This document shows positions 1 through 15,100 of a DNA stretch of 64,000 nucleotides, one piece after another. How positions within the stretch are numbered: position 1 is the stretch's first letter; each line of letters opens with the position of its first letter. The notes beneath the pieces are model-generated. The model was not told the DNA's origin. It searched no databases and was given only the letters and a program-made list of their open reading frames with translations. Both the position numbers and the translations under genes were made by a program. The stretch comes from Azorinus chamasolen (taxonomy: Eukaryota > Mollusca > Bivalvia > Cardiida > Solecurtidae): positions 78,845,540 to 78,909,539 of the forward strand of contig OY755246.1 in assembly GCA_963576725.1 (NCBI GenBank), in the 5' to 3' direction.

Positions 1-130
1 GGAAGCTGTGTCTACAGAATGAAGCTCTGGCCAAGAAGTGTGTGGCAGCGTTAGCCCGCGAGTTGGAGACGGCGACAGACCCTGTCATAAGAAACAATGT
101 GATGATCATTATGTGCGATCTCTGTGTCAG
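1..130 (+). CDS. NCAPD3: NCAPD3 exon 1 of window (5' truncated)
   Basis: Reading frame starts at position 3. Encodes '[13 protein letters not shown]' through 'IIMCDLCV' and ends in AG at a GT donor (131-132). The split AG/G codon gives Arg, completed at 1488. The true exon start is beyond the window edge. Confidence 0.9.
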
Positions 131-3100
131 GTTAGACAACACAAAAACAGTTGCTTCCCCTTATCCCCCTCAGATTTTTTTTTTTGTCTTCTACAATTTT
201 GAAAGTACATACATTTAAATGATGATTCTTCCAGTTACATTGTATTTGAAAAAATAATGAGGATCAAACAGTTTGTATTCTGGGGAAACATAGACTTAAC
301 AAATTCCATTAGCAAACAGAGCAGACCCTGATCAGATGCTCTAATAGGAGCTGTCTGATCTGGGTCTACTCTGTTTTCATATTGTTGAAAAGGTATTTAC
401 AAATGTATATGTGGGAAAGGGTTCAGAAATATTGAATTCAAATGATAGTAAATCTTTCCCAGTAGTACACCTTTCTTCAGGTGTATATTGCTCCGCTTTG
501 CGGGGCTCTTGTTGGTATTTGTGTTAACTGGAGTTTCAAATCTTTAATAAGCAAGCAGAGCAAACCCTGATAAGACGTGTCCTATAACAAATATTAACCC
601 TTTCCCTGTTCAATATTCATGTAAGAAATACAGTAAAAGCTCAATTGTTTGAACACTTAAATACCAATCATTAACAATCTTTAAGACAGGTGGCTGCTTA
701 TAGGAGCTTTCTGCATGAGTTTCACCATGCATTAAGCAACAACCTGCCTAAAAGGGTCTAAATTCTTCTAGAATTGACTGTAATAACATCAAGAATATTT
801 ATTAGCTGAATTTTCATAACAAATCATTTTCAAGGATTTTTTGGCTTTCACACAAACTGTAGAATCAGATCTATATCATGTCAAAACGAACAGAGAATAG
901 CCTGATCAGACAGCTGCTAAAGGAGACGTCTGATCTGGGTCTACTCTGCAAAGGCGTGAAAAAGTATATACGAGGGAAAGGGTTAACAGTTATTTCTATG
1001 CCAAAGCCTGTAGAGCAACAAACCAATCTTGGAGAAACTCGGAACACTTCTTAACTTTTTCCTCCATGAATATTCATGTAAGAAATAATTACATCATGAA
1101 TATTAATTGGATTAATTGTTATAATAGCAAATAAACACAGGCATTTTTGGCCATGACAGACTGTTGAATCATATCTATTTTATATAGAGCAAACAGAGCA
1201 GACCCTGATCAGATGGCTCCTACAGGAGCCATCTGATCCGGATCTATTCTGTTTGCAAAGGCATAGAAAGGCGTTAGAAATAGCTTGGATCCAGATCTGA
1301 TGCCCAGCTGCGTTACAAACAGCTTGGATCCAGATCTGATGCCCGGCTGTTTGATACTTGTCAATTGTTTCTCAAAAGCTTGAATGGCACCAGATCTATA
1401 TTTCAGCAGGTATTATTTTTTTCACAGTAGGAAAAGTTTACTTTACTCATCAATAATCTGTAATGGAAATGTGTTTGTTGTTGTCAGGTACACCACGACT
1501 GCCAACGAGTACATCGGTAACATAGCCTCCTGTCTGAAGGACTCATCGCCCCTGGTGAGGCGACAGACACTGACTATGATTACGCGACTCTTGCAGGAAG
1601 ATTTCCTCAAGTGGAAGGGTGCTCTTTTCTACAGGTTCATAGCTACACTCCTGGACAGTTCCGAGGGTACAAAGGACTTTGGTATGCACAAGACGAAGGT
1701 GTATGGTGTTAGCATTGTTTAACCCTTTACTCCATAGATATGCCATTCTATGCCTTGGTAACAGAGAAGACCCAGATCAGACAGTTCCTATTGGAGCTGT
1801 GATCAGCGTCGGCTCTGGTTGCCTATGAATGAATCTAGTTTAACCCATTCCCTCATAGGCTATTTTTAGATCCAACCTCTTTGAATAAATCTACCGAAAA
1901 GAAGCATTTACTAGAGAAAAGGAAATTTTTAGCATTGTGTAGTTTTGAAACCATTGTGACAAATAGAGCATTTGCTCCTATGGATGATTTGATAAGCAAA
2001 CAGGGTAGACATCTCTTACAGGAGCCATCAAATATTGATCTACTCAGTTTGCAAAGTTGTCAAAAAGCATTTCTATGAAGTTAATGCTTAATGCTTGGCC
2101 AAAATATATATACCGGTACTGATATTGCCTTGCAAAAAATGTTGAAATGACCATATGAAATTTTTTTGGCAAATTTTTCACAAACCCTATCTTTCTGATA
2201 CAGTAAAACCCCTCTAAACTGGAATTCTAGTACAGAAGAATTTAGATACATTTAGGCAAGTGGCTGCTTAATGCAGGGTGAAAGTCATGCAGAAAGCTCC
2301 TCTAGGAGCTTTCTGCATGACTTTCACACTGCATTAAGCAGCCACCTGTCTCCAAGACAGTTATACTACAATTTAATGTCCAGTTTAGAGGGTTTTTACT
2401 GTACTTCATAGAATTGCCTTGATTTTAATGAGAACCAGTATGCCTTTTCTCTACACCTATGATTTGGTGAGAAGAAACCAACACTGCTTGAAACAACAAG
2501 CATTTGTAAAACTAGCGGTAGTAATAATACTTTAGTGGTCTCTTTAGGTGACAAGATTTTTGTATACTCTTCTGTTAATCCTTTACTACTTTCTACGTGT
2601 TTGCAAGAAGAGCAGACCCAGATCAGACAGTTCCTGTAGAAGCTATCTGATCAGAGTCTGCTCTGTTTGCTTGTGATATGATATAGATTTGATTCTACAG
2701 TTTCTGCCATGGCCAAAATTTCCTGTGCCTCTGTGCTGTTACAAAATAATTAATATTCATGATGTCTTTTATTTTTAATATGAATATTCATGAAGTAAAG
2801 GGTTAAAACACAAAATCATCTTTCTGCATCACTTGTGTAAAGCTGAATAAGTCAATCTGCTTGATTATTACTTTTAAGTTAAACTAATGGAATAGAAAAT
2901 ACTGTAGACCTTGATCAAACTGCAGGAGCAGTTTTATCTGGCTCTTTGCTATTTGTTTACATGTAGCTGGCAGGATATCTAGGTAAATTATGGGAAAATT
3001 GTGTGTTTTAGCTGAGGTGTGCCTGCTGCACTTGCTGATCAAGAGACATCCCAACTTGTTCTTCCAACACTTCATGGAGTGCCTGTTCCACTTCAACGAT

Positions 3101-6100
3101 TACCAGGAACACACATGTGCGTTGAAATACCTATACAGTAAAACCCCTCTAAAACAGACACTCAATTTAGTATAATTATTGGTCTTGGAGACAGGTGATA
3201 GCTTAATGTAGGGTGTTTCTAGGAGCTTTCTGCATGACTTTCACCCTGCATTAAGTTGCCACCTGCCTGAGAGTATCTAATTCTTCTTTGCTAGAATTCT
3301 GTTTAAGAGGGGTTTTACTGTATATTTTGTTTTTCTGTGAACCAGGTAACATTTAGGGATCATTTCGGCATCATCTGTCCATCTATCTGTCTGTCTGTCA
3401 TGTGTTTATGCCTTCCACAAGATGGGAGGCATATAGCCTTACTCTTGTCTGACAGCCCACATGTCATGCAAATTCTGTGTGTCCAATGGGAGGATTTACT
3501 TCAAACTTTCACAAATGAGCAAGTTCATGTGAAGGTGTTTTCAAGGAAGGGAATTTTTGCTACGATTATTTTTTGCAGGAGTTATGGGACTTCAAAATTT
3601 TCTTTGCTATATAACATATAGTGAAAAGTGCTTGATTTAGAGACACTATCGCTAGGGAGGTCTGTGTCCTTTGTACACAAGTTTTAATCATGCTTTCAGT
3701 TCAGCAGTTGACACATGTATTCCTTTGAACATTTTTGTGTCCATTACAGGAAGAGGTTTATACTGGATGGTGGATGTTATGCTTGAATCGGGTTGTCCAT
3801 CCATCTGTCAATCTGTCCACCCATCTGTCAATCTGTCCACCCATCTGTCATCTGTCCACCCATCTGTCAATGTGTTAGCCATAACTTAACTTTAGCCTGT
3901 ACCTTATGATTAGTTAACACTTTCCTCCATAAATACGTCTTTCTATGCCTCTGAAATAGTTACTTCATGAAAATGTTGTGATAAATAGAGCATTTGCTCC
4001 TATAGGAGCTCATACAGGAACTATTTGATCTGAGTCTGCTCTGTTTGTAATGACGTCTATCAGGTAAAAGATCATTAGTAATCATAACTTCCATGGTAAC
4101 CTTTGTATCTGTAATATTTGTGTCACCAGCATTACCAGGTTGATACATAGGGATAACTGCTCTATCCTCTGTCTGTGTCACTCGCATTTTTGTGTCAGTT
4201 GCGAGTAGGTGACACATGTGTTCCTCCAAACACTCTTGTTGCATATGTATTTCATGACCGGATGGAAAATCATGTAGTTGATTCCGGCTAGTGATATCAT
4301 ATATATTGTATATCTGTTGTTTATCCTTCATTGTCTGGATAGATAATCATGCAGTTCGTTCCGATAAGTGATTTCGTCAATGTGAAGTGCTTTTGAACGC
4401 ACATATTCAGTGTGAAAAGAGCGCTATATAAATGTGGTATAACAATAATAATAATATTTATCAGGGTGACAGTAGGGGTAACTGCTCTATCCTCTGTCTG
4501 TTGTCTGTCTGTCAACCCCATTACTAGGTTGACACATAGGGATAACTGCTCTATCGTTGCGCTCTGTCTGTCTATCCGTCTCTCTCGCCAGCATTATCAG
4601 ATTGACATGTTGGGATAACTACTTCACCCTGTGTCTGTCTGTCTATCTGTGTGTCTGTCTGTATGTGTCTGTTTCTGACCTTTTATGGGGTACAAAGAGT
4701 GACTTGCAATTCTGGATGGCAAGTTTTATGAAGTAAGAGAGGGGGGGGGAAATATTGTGTTTACTCCATTTCTTCTTATTATTGTTATTATTATTCTTTC
4801 TTCCGAATCCTGTCCGACACATTTGTCGGTAAGTAATAGTCCGTATTCCGATCCTAATGAAACTTCACATCAACTTTTGGTTTTTAAAATGTTGTCATGA
4901 TAACCGAATGATGGGCTGAGACTGGTTGAAATTTAGATATTGTTCCATTTGGCTGAAAACTGGTATGATTGGGGTATTTGGGAACCCTTTACTTCATATG
5001 AACGCCTTTTCACACCTTTGCAAACAGAGTAGACCCAGATCAGACAGCCCCTGTAGGTCTGCTCTGTTTTCTTATGAAATTATAAAGATCTGATCCTAGA
5101 ACTTTTTGTCAAAGCCAATAACTCCCGTTTTAAATGTGTACTTCTTCAAAATTAAATTAATGAATATTCATGAAGTGATCAATTGTTGCATAAATGTTCA
5201 TTTAATCTTGGTCTACCCTGGTTGCAAAGGTTTGAAAAGACGTTTATATGAAGGAAAGGATTAACCCTTTCCCTGTTCTATGTTTATTATAGATTTCAAT
5301 ACCTACTGAATATTCATGAACAAAATAGCTATACACAAATATGATAGGTAGAACATGGTAGCCATTTTAGAAAGCAAAGAAACATATCTTTCAAAGTCTG
5401 TTAGCAAACAGAGCAGACCCTGATCAGACGGCTCCTCTAGGAGCCATCTGATCTGGGTCTTCTCTGTTTGCAAATGCATGAAAACATGTTTATATGAGGG
5501 AAAGGGTTAAAGACCATTGATAATAGTTGTTACAGAGTTCAGTTATGGAGAGTTCGAGTCATCGAGATTTTACTGTATGTTGTTTTATATGTATCAGTCT
5601 AAAAGTGTTTGAACATTTTCTTTCCAATTTCAGTATACAACAAGTTCCACCAATCAGATAAAGACAGAGAACTGTTCTCATTGAAAGGCGAGAAAAACTC
5701 AAAGTAAGTGTTAAATTTCTTTAACCTTTTACTCCGTAGAGACACCTTTGCGAACAGAGTAGACCTAGATCAGATGGCTCCTGCAAGAGACTCCCTTTGA
5801 CGCCTTTTCAAACAGAGTAAACCCAGATCCGACGGTTCCTATAGGATATGTGTTCATTTGTTGTATGTAACAATAAAAAATAATTAGTTGATTAATATTC
5901 ATACTGGGTGGAGTATGGCATGAATATTCATGAAGTAAAGTATTATCATATCCCATATCATGTAGCAGCTGTCTGACAATAAATCTCATATTGTAACAGC
6001 TGTCGGACAATAAATGTCATATTGTAACATACTTTCTAGAATAATGGCAGGTAAATTAATTATAGAACGCCATGCTGGAGTTATGTGATAAGTGAAATGG

Positions 6101-9100
6101 AAACTGGCAGGACAGTAACAATATACTGTTGTGTTGTATTGTAAAAATATTCTATATTGAGCTTTTTTCATACCAACATTCCAGTATGTATAATTGCTAC
6201 ATTGTTCCCATTCTGTTGCATTATAACAATATTCCATAAATACTTGAACTGCTCTGATTTAGTATTTCGACCACTTACGGCCTTTTTCAAAGATTATGTC
6301 AATATACACGTCACATTTTTGTTACATGCATTCTCATTATTCTCTTTGATTTTATGGCTGAATGCATGTAACAAAAATGTGATGTGATTTTTGATAATCT
6401 TTGAAAAAGGCCTTTAGTGGTCGAAATATTAGATCAGAGCAGTTCAAGTATTTATGTATTATATTAATTCCCTATTTTGGAATATTTTCTTCAACAATAT
6501 TCCAATGTATAAGATTATAACAATATTCCAATGTGTTGTATTCTGGTACAAATAAGGAGCATTCCATCTAGCATTTTATATGAACATTCCATCTAGGAAA
6601 TTCAGCATTCATTGTGTTTTTGTTTTGGCAGGAAACGACTGCACCTGTACAAGTTCCTACTGGAGAATATGTCGGACGAACACAAGTTACAGTTGCAGAG
6701 TAAAATGTGTCAGGAGGTGAGAGTGTCCACTCTTAGTTTCCATTAACCATTTCCCTGTTGAATATTCATGTTTAGAATAATAACATGAATATTTATTAAC
6801 TTTATTTTTTTTATATACAGTAAAATTACAATGAGTCGACATGCGTCGACTCGACATTACGGCCTGACTCGACAATCTTTAATGGTCCCGGGAACTTGCC
6901 TTCTAATCCCTATGTAAACTATCCACACTGACTCGAAACACGGTGACTCGTTAAACATGCTGACTTGACATAGGTGCACAGCCCCGATAATTGTAATTAC
7001 TATAATTGACAACACGCCGACTCGACATCAAAAACTGATCAGCCGACAGAAGATTTTCGCACCTCTATCGGTGATCACGCCAAAACACAAGCAAACTGTG
7101 TTAATGACTGCAATTATTCACACATATGCCGGTGTTGACACCGTTCAATAAATTTTGATTGACATGACTATTTGTATAAAAACAGCAGTTTCCACCAATG
7201 CTAAACACATGTATCTTGACTATATATCGAAAACATCAGTAAATACTTATTTATTCTGGATCCATTTTGTTAAAATGAATCATATGCAGTGTTGTGCATT
7301 ATGCATACTGTTTAGACCTATATGACGCACTTATGTATGAACGTTAGGTGTAATGCTGTTGATATTTGTCATGTTTGTTCGTATGCACTGATTTAATTTT
7401 TTTATAGGTTTGTGTTATTTTTGTTTATATTTTGGTCTCATGTAGAATATGTAAGGAATAAAATGAGCAAACGGTTATTTTGTCATTTAATTACCAGACA
7501 GTACATCTCACGAAAAAGTAAGTATTATAAACGCCGAAAATCATTTCAATACACAGAACACAGTAACATGTCTACCATCGGAATCGTCTGCAGTCACGAT
7601 GGATTTTCAATGCGTTGAGTCGACATGCGGGCTGACTCTACATTTCGGCGATCTGCCATGGTATGTCGACTCATCGCGATTTCACTGTATATGTACACAA
7701 AATGTTTTGGTAGTAACTGAAGAGACAGAACTGTTATAAATTAGGAAGCAAACAGAGCAGACCCTGATCAGATGGCTCTTACAGGAGCCATCTGATCTGG
7801 GTCTACTCCTGTTTGCAAAGATAAATGAAATGGCGTTTATATGAAGGAAAGAGTTAACCAATTACTCCATGAATATTCATATAAGATGTATGATGAATAT
7901 TGATTAGCTTATTGAGTATTTATAATGGCCTGTGAACAAGAAAAGTTTTGATTGTGACAAAAACTGTAGATCCTCCTTGTATATAAAGATATCCTTAAAG
8001 AACTAATTGTTGGACCCTTCACCTGATACCCATGCCTTTTCACACCTTTGCAAACAGAGTAGACCCAGATCAGACAGTTCCTGTAGATCTCACCAGTCTA
8101 CTCTGTGTGCTTATGGAATTATATAGATCTGATTCTACAGTAAACAAATATAAAGTTAAATTATTTTGGCTAATAAATATTCATGGTGCCATTATTTCTA
8201 AACCCTTTACTTAACCCTTTTCTCCATAGGTTTCTACGCCCTTTTCTCCTTTTCTACGCCTCTGTGAAAGTCACTTTTTGAAACCATTGTGGTAAATAGA
8301 GCATTTGCTCCATAGGAGCAAATGCTCTATTTATCACAATGGTTTCAATACTACATAATTCTAAAACGTTCCTCTTCTCTAGTAAATGCTCCTTTTTGGT
8401 AGATATATTCAATGAGGTTGAGTCTAAAATTAGCCTATGAGGGAATGGGTTAATGAACATTTAGTAAGAAATAACGACTATGAATATTATTAAGCTGAAT
8501 GTTAATAATGCCATTTTGATCAAGATAATGTTTTACATTGGCAGAGAACCGTACTTTGGGAATAATTGGCGTTGTGATATTTTCTCCACTTTGCTTCAAA
8601 ATGCCCTTGTTTTATTTTGGTCCGTTTAATTTTTGCCATTCTGCGATTAAAGGGGCCCAAAAATAAACACATGTATGAATTGAAAGTGGAAAAGATTATT
8701 CTACCTTTGGTTAATTTCAAGGTTTCATGTTGTTATTGTTAATACAGAAATACTAGGAGTAGGAAATGCTATTTCCGGTCATGTCTAATTCCAGGGATAA
8801 AACAGTGAGTATACAGAATATCAGCTAAGCGTAAATAATTTGTTTGTTTCCGATGTGTGTGTAAATGATTGAATTGCACACTTTCTATAGAAGAAAGGAG
8901 TGAGTAAAAGTTAGGAAACGCTCAAGCAATATCGCTGTAATCACTGTTTGTGTATCTGCCATGCATTACTTGCGAAAGTGTCTCGCGTAGGTGTAAATTT
9001 GTGTGGTACGGTGTACAATGGATAAGTTACATATCGGCGATAAAGTGTTACTTCTTTGTCACAGATATATTTTGGTGTGTTAAATTTTCGCCCTTTCATA

Positions 9101-12100
9101 CCTTGTGGCAAAATAGGTCAATTATTAACCTTGGCCAATTATTCCCAAAGAATGGTAAAGGGTTATTGTTCATTATACTCCTCTCCAGATATTTACATCT
9201 TAAATTAATTTTTAACCTATACCTCAGGTCTATAAAACCAGCAGAACCAGATCAGAGCTCTCTGGTAGGGGTCGTCTGATCAGGGTCTGCTCTGTTTGCT
9301 TGCCTTATGATATAATATAGATATGATTCTGCGTATTTCTTACATAACTACATGTATTTATTTGATTCTACAGTTTCCTATCGGCCTGTTTCGTACAGTT
9401 TTGAAAGTAAAATGTGGCGGCATGCAAGTACTTTAGTGTAGCTGATTTATCAGAAAGTATAAGAGGTATCAAGATGAAACTTCATAGGTTGGTAGATCTC
9501 TTTGAGGAAAAGTGTATGCAGTGGACAATCACCAAATCAGATGAGTGTTGGTGCAGCACACGACTCTTGTTAAAACGTGTTGTAACTTCAGACTATTACT
9601 TTATTCCCTTACATGCCTTAGCTCCTGGTGTTGCGGTCTGATCAGTGTCTGCTCGGTTTGTTTATGAAGTTATATAGATCTGCTAGTTAACATTTATATG
9701 GTCATTATTTCTAACATGAATGTTTGTGAGGGAATTTTTATGCCCCCAGATCAGATCTGGGGGGCATATTGTTTTTGCCGTCTGTCTGTTTTTCTGTTTG
9801 TTTGTCACCAAATTTAACATTGAGTATAACTTTTTAGCCTGTACAGATAGAGACTTGATATTTGGCATGCATATATATCTCATAAAGCCGCACATTTCGA
9901 GGGGTGACATATTAAGGTCAAGGTCATCCTTCAAGGTAAGAGGTCAAATATATAGGTCAAATCACCGACTTTAACATTGGCCATAACTAAACTGTTCAAC
10001 CAGTAGAGATAGAGACTTGATATTTGGCATGCATGTGTATCTCATGAAGCTGCACATTTTGAGGGGTGACATGTCAAGGTCATCCTTCAGGGTCAAGGGT
10101 CAAGTTGGGCAGGGGCATAGTGTTTCACAGACACATCTTGTTTAGTAATAAGTATACAGGTATGATTATATCCAACACTTAATCAAAACCCGTCACAACA
10201 AACACGTAATATCACATGACTGGAGCAAACAATATATACACTATACATGTATATACTAGTGGCAAATGTATGTAATTCATAATGTTCTGACAAGTCTTAA
10301 ACAAGACAAAATTAGTAAATGAATTATTCCTTTCCCTGTTCTGTATTCAGGCCAAAATTCAATACCTACTGAATATTCATTAACAAAATAGTTATAAAGA
10401 AATAAGGAAGATGGAACGTTGTAGATATTTTAGAAAGCAAAAAAAAAAAGATCTATCCAATTCTATTAGCAAACCGAGCAGACCCTTATCAGACGTCTCT
10501 GATCTGGATCTACTCTGTTTGCAAATGTGTGAAAACACTTTTATATGAGGGAAAGGGTTATGTAAAGCATTTATGTCAACTTGTTAGCCTATTCTTCAAA
10601 TATGTCCATTTCTTTCAGGTTCTTGGAGCGATTGTGGATGGGATTTTACCGCTGAATGCCGATACCGAAGCTATAATGAAGGATACTCTTGCAATCCTTA
10701 GCTCTAAGGTAGTACTGGTGGACATCACATGGTGGTGTGAATTTCATTTATGATGCATAAATTCAAACAGAATAAATAACTCCTTTATTTCTCCACCGAA
10801 CCCTACTCTTTAGAATTGTCTTGAAGAGATGATTCTAAAAAGTGGTCACTAAACAGGATTTGGGGGATAAGTTACAAATTTTAGTATTTGTTGCTGTCCT
10901 CAGTCATAGGGCCATACAAGTCAAGTAAAGTAATATTTATTTACAAGTCGGTACATAATTATCAGATAACGTAAATTCGACTGAGCTTTTAACACCAACA
11001 ATTTGAAACCTTATCTCTAGTAAATGTTACTTTTCAGTCGAGTAATTCAAAGAGATTGGGTCTGAAAATAGTCTATGATGGAATAGTCTGAAAACAGCCT
11101 ATAAGGGAAAAGTCTAAAAATAGTCTTTATGAAATGGATTAAAATTTTACTTGGGAGTTTTATACTACAATGACACCCTTTGGGATACGAAGAGTGTATG
11201 TGTTGTTAAGAGGGAGTTGTTATAGGGAGGGAAAATAAAACATAATTAGCTTGTTTGCAGATCCCCAGATAAGGTGTATATCGAGAACTAAAACCGTTAT
11301 GCCTCAATCAAACCCTATGTTGTGACCATTCTTTAGAATCGTCACAAAGTGACGATTCTAAAGAGTGGTCACAACATAGGGTTTGATGGAGGCATAAAGA
11401 AAATACGATGGAAAAAAGTTGTTTCTTGGGCCTTGTTGTTTCGGAAGCAGTGACATGCGTTGTTGTAAGGAGGGAATCGTTATTGAGAGGGTCGTTGTAG
11501 GGAGGGAGCACTGTACAGAAACTTTGATATCTCGATGTCAGATATCTCGAAGTTAGATAACTCGATGTAAAAGTTTGGTCCTTCCAAATTGTGCAATACA
11601 GAATTGTTCTAAAGGTATCACTACGCATATCTAGAAATGCATGTGACAGCTTAATGCAGGTATAAAGTAATGTTGAAAGCTCCAACAGGAGCTTTCAGCA
11701 TTACTTTAGACCTGCATTAAGCTGTTAACTTGAGAAATTGTTCAGATTAGAAATTGGATGACTGAAACTTCTGTTATCTGGAAATAATTTGTATGGTCCC
11801 TTGAAGCTCATCAATGGAAGTTCAATTGTAATTGGAGATATTTATCTTTTAGGAGATCAAGCTATCGTCACTGAAGGTGCGTAACAACGTGGATGCTGAT
11901 ATACAAGATATAGCCGCAGTTGTGACAGCCACAGCCAAGAAAGTCATCATCACACAGGTATCAAAAGTTCAACATCCTGGTCAGATAGAAACTGACATAA
12001 ATGATTAATAAACCCTTTCCGTGTTCTTTGTTTATTCAAAATTTTAACATTTATTGAATATTCATGGAGAAAATAGTTATAATGAACTATGGCAGATGGA

Positions 12101-15100
12101 ACAGTGTTTTAGAGATGGTCTCAAAGAGATGATTCTAAAGAATGGTCACAACATTGAGTTTGGTTGAGAAATTAGTTTGATTTTCTAAGAAATGTTTAAC
12201 CCTTCGCTTGCTGAATTATAAAATGCATTTCTCCTTTACCCATGTCCTGTTGTATAATTACATATATCTTCACTGTGTACAAGTATTTCGCTGTGCAATT
12301 ACTGCTGTGGAGTGCATTGGTTGCACAATCAACTTGTAAATAGTGCAGACCCTGATGAGACAGCTCCTGCAGGAGCTGTCTCATCTGGGTCTTCACTATT
12401 TACAGGTAGGTATATTGATGTGAATAGCAAGCGAAGGGTTAATTTACGTTTATTCTTAGAAATGTTTGATTTATGATTCTTATCTGTTCTGCTCACTACG
12501 CATTTTTAATTTTTCCTTTTCAGATTGTGAAGAAGAATGTTGTTGAGAATATCATTCCAATTATCGTCGGACTTAAACACATTGTGAGTTTAGCTACCAT
12601 TATTTGGAAAGGGAGTTAGGGAGCACACAAAAACATCAGTAAATTATGTAGATTGGAGTATCCATTAACCAGCAGCAGCTGATCTTTGTCTGCAATGGTT
12701 GAAGCTCATGTAGGATCTCTCTGATCATGGTCTGCTCTGTTTGCTTATGGAATTACAGTTCAACTTTATTATGTCTAAGTCAGAGGGAACTTGATTTACA
12801 GTCCAACCTGCTTCAGCGGTCACCTGGTATCAGCAGCCACACTGCTGTAAGCGGCCACTCTAGGACCCTCCCAACGAAAAACACTATATATTACACCTGG
12901 TATAAGCGGTCACCTGCCTAACGCGGCCAGCCGCCACTCTATTTCATCCCAAATGGCCAATACACACTTGTGTAAGCGCCCAGTTGTTCTACAAATGTAA
13001 AGCGTGTAAACACTTTTCATGGCTATCGATCGGCAACATCAGACATTTTGTCACCTTTGAATGCATACAATTAATGGTCATGACCCATTTGGACCCCTTA
13101 TCAGAAGTTCTTTTGTTTGTTTACAAAGCGTGTCGGTTGTTCACGCCATATTAATTGGGGATTTACCCTCTACTCGGAATTCCCCAGGAATGTAATCACG
13201 CATGAACTAGCTGGTTCCCGACTTCCGCTCTATGAGTTAGATGTTCGCGGACGGAATATTCGGGAAACCAGTCGTGTCAAACATGGCTACACCATTAGAA
13301 GTTACACCCCGAAGCCAAATTCGAATAACACTGGCATGTGTATTACTTAAATGAAAGAACTGACACTTATAAATAAGGGACAAAAGGTTGAAGAACGACA
13401 AACAAGGCAATTAATTTGATATGACTTGCGATTATTACGGGCACTTTAGGTCAGAACGGTCGTTATAAATATCGATTAGTATAGTGCTGTATACAAAATA
13501 CATGTCTGTCATAAATACTCGAAAGTATGCTTGGTAACTTGCACATGGTTTAGGCGGTCACCTGCTGTAAGCGGCCAAAGTGGCCACTTCCCTAGACTGA
13601 TCGCTTACAGCAGGTTGGACTGTATATATGGAGATAACCAAATCAAAATTATCTACATTAAAAATTACTTCCCTTGCCGATTAGAGCCTTGATTTTGCAG
13701 ATTCATTGATGTGTAAATTTCTACTGTAAGAAAAACTTTATCATTAGATTTACTCTGAGATCACTTATAACCCTTTACATATGTACTCCTTCAATACACC
13801 TTTTTACGCCTTTGCAAATAGTGTAGACCCAGATCAGACAGCTCCTATAGGAGCCATCTGATCAGGGTCTGCTCTGTTTGCTAATGATATGATATATATC
13901 TGTATGATCCTATGGTTTCTTTCATGGCCAATAGTCCATGTACATGTACTATTATAACAATTAATCTAATTATAATTCATCCTGTCATTATTTGTAACAT
14001 GAATATTCATTGGGTAAAGGGTTAAGAGGCAATGAAAGGAAGAGTAAAACGGTTCAATTTTGATACAGTCAACTCTCGTTATGTCGAGTTCATAAAACAG
14101 TTAAAAACTTCGACCCATCTAGAGTTCGACTTAAAAATCACATGCCATTTTTTAAAAAAAAAATCCAGTTCCTTTCATTACGTTCATCTTAAACAAGCTG
14201 CCATATTACAAACATACTAATGTGCGTGTACAGTTTAGTCTTCACATTGTGTAAAATAATCGCACTCCGTGTATATAAAATTGTACATGTGCGTGTTGAT
14301 CCATTACTGTGAGAACAAACTTCTGTCTTTCCTACCCTCCATTAATGACACCATGCCCTAATTTACAAGGCCCTGTCCAATTTTCAGACACCTTTTGCCT
14401 TTATCATTGAATTCATCGCCATTTGTTTGGCGATTTTTAAAACGCACCGTTTGTTTACGCCATTTCTATGGGAAATCCCTTTTCCTCAACTGGCACGTGA
14501 ACTAGCTGGTTGCCGATTCGCGTACTTCTGGTACATGTAAGAGAATAGCCTTATTCGGGAAACCAGGTGTTTAAAAATGTAGTCACCATTTTACATGTTT
14601 CACTGTGAGCTGTTTCGCTATTACTCAAGTCACAAATTAAATTAAATGCTGAACCGCATGTATTGGTAATAAAATAAGGAACAGGCCTTTCTTTTTATCC
14701 AATCTCTACAAAGTTGTCCGGAAGTGAGGTCTTACTACAGTAGTCATGATTGACACTTAGGACGAATGAACGGTAATGTGTCATTTTACTAAAAAATGTT
14801 CGCTCAATGTGGCATTGTTCCACAGTTTGAATAATTATCTGACATCAGTGATTGTTTACCCACAAAACACTGTAATTACGTGTGTCGCGATCACCTGGCG
14901 TACTTTGCCAGGGTCGGATCAATTCACACCTCAAACTCAATCAGACTGAGAGGTGTGACTTCGATACAAACACAGATAATTACATGCAAACAAACGCTTT
15001 GTGGATGGAAAATGACTTCGACTTAACGAAAACGTGATCAGTTCGAACTCGTCTTAAAAACTTAAATTTATATAGAATATATAAGAAGAAAAGTTGGGAC

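Noticed and set aside
1384..1722. Independent 112-codon ORF around NCAPD3 exon 2
   Set aside because: Only 1488-1681 matches the family; the flanks are intron and the end is a donor site.
7412..7618. Possible transposase fragment in the 860-bp element
   Set aside because: No DDE-type motif or helix-turn-helix recognised; length is compatible with chance.
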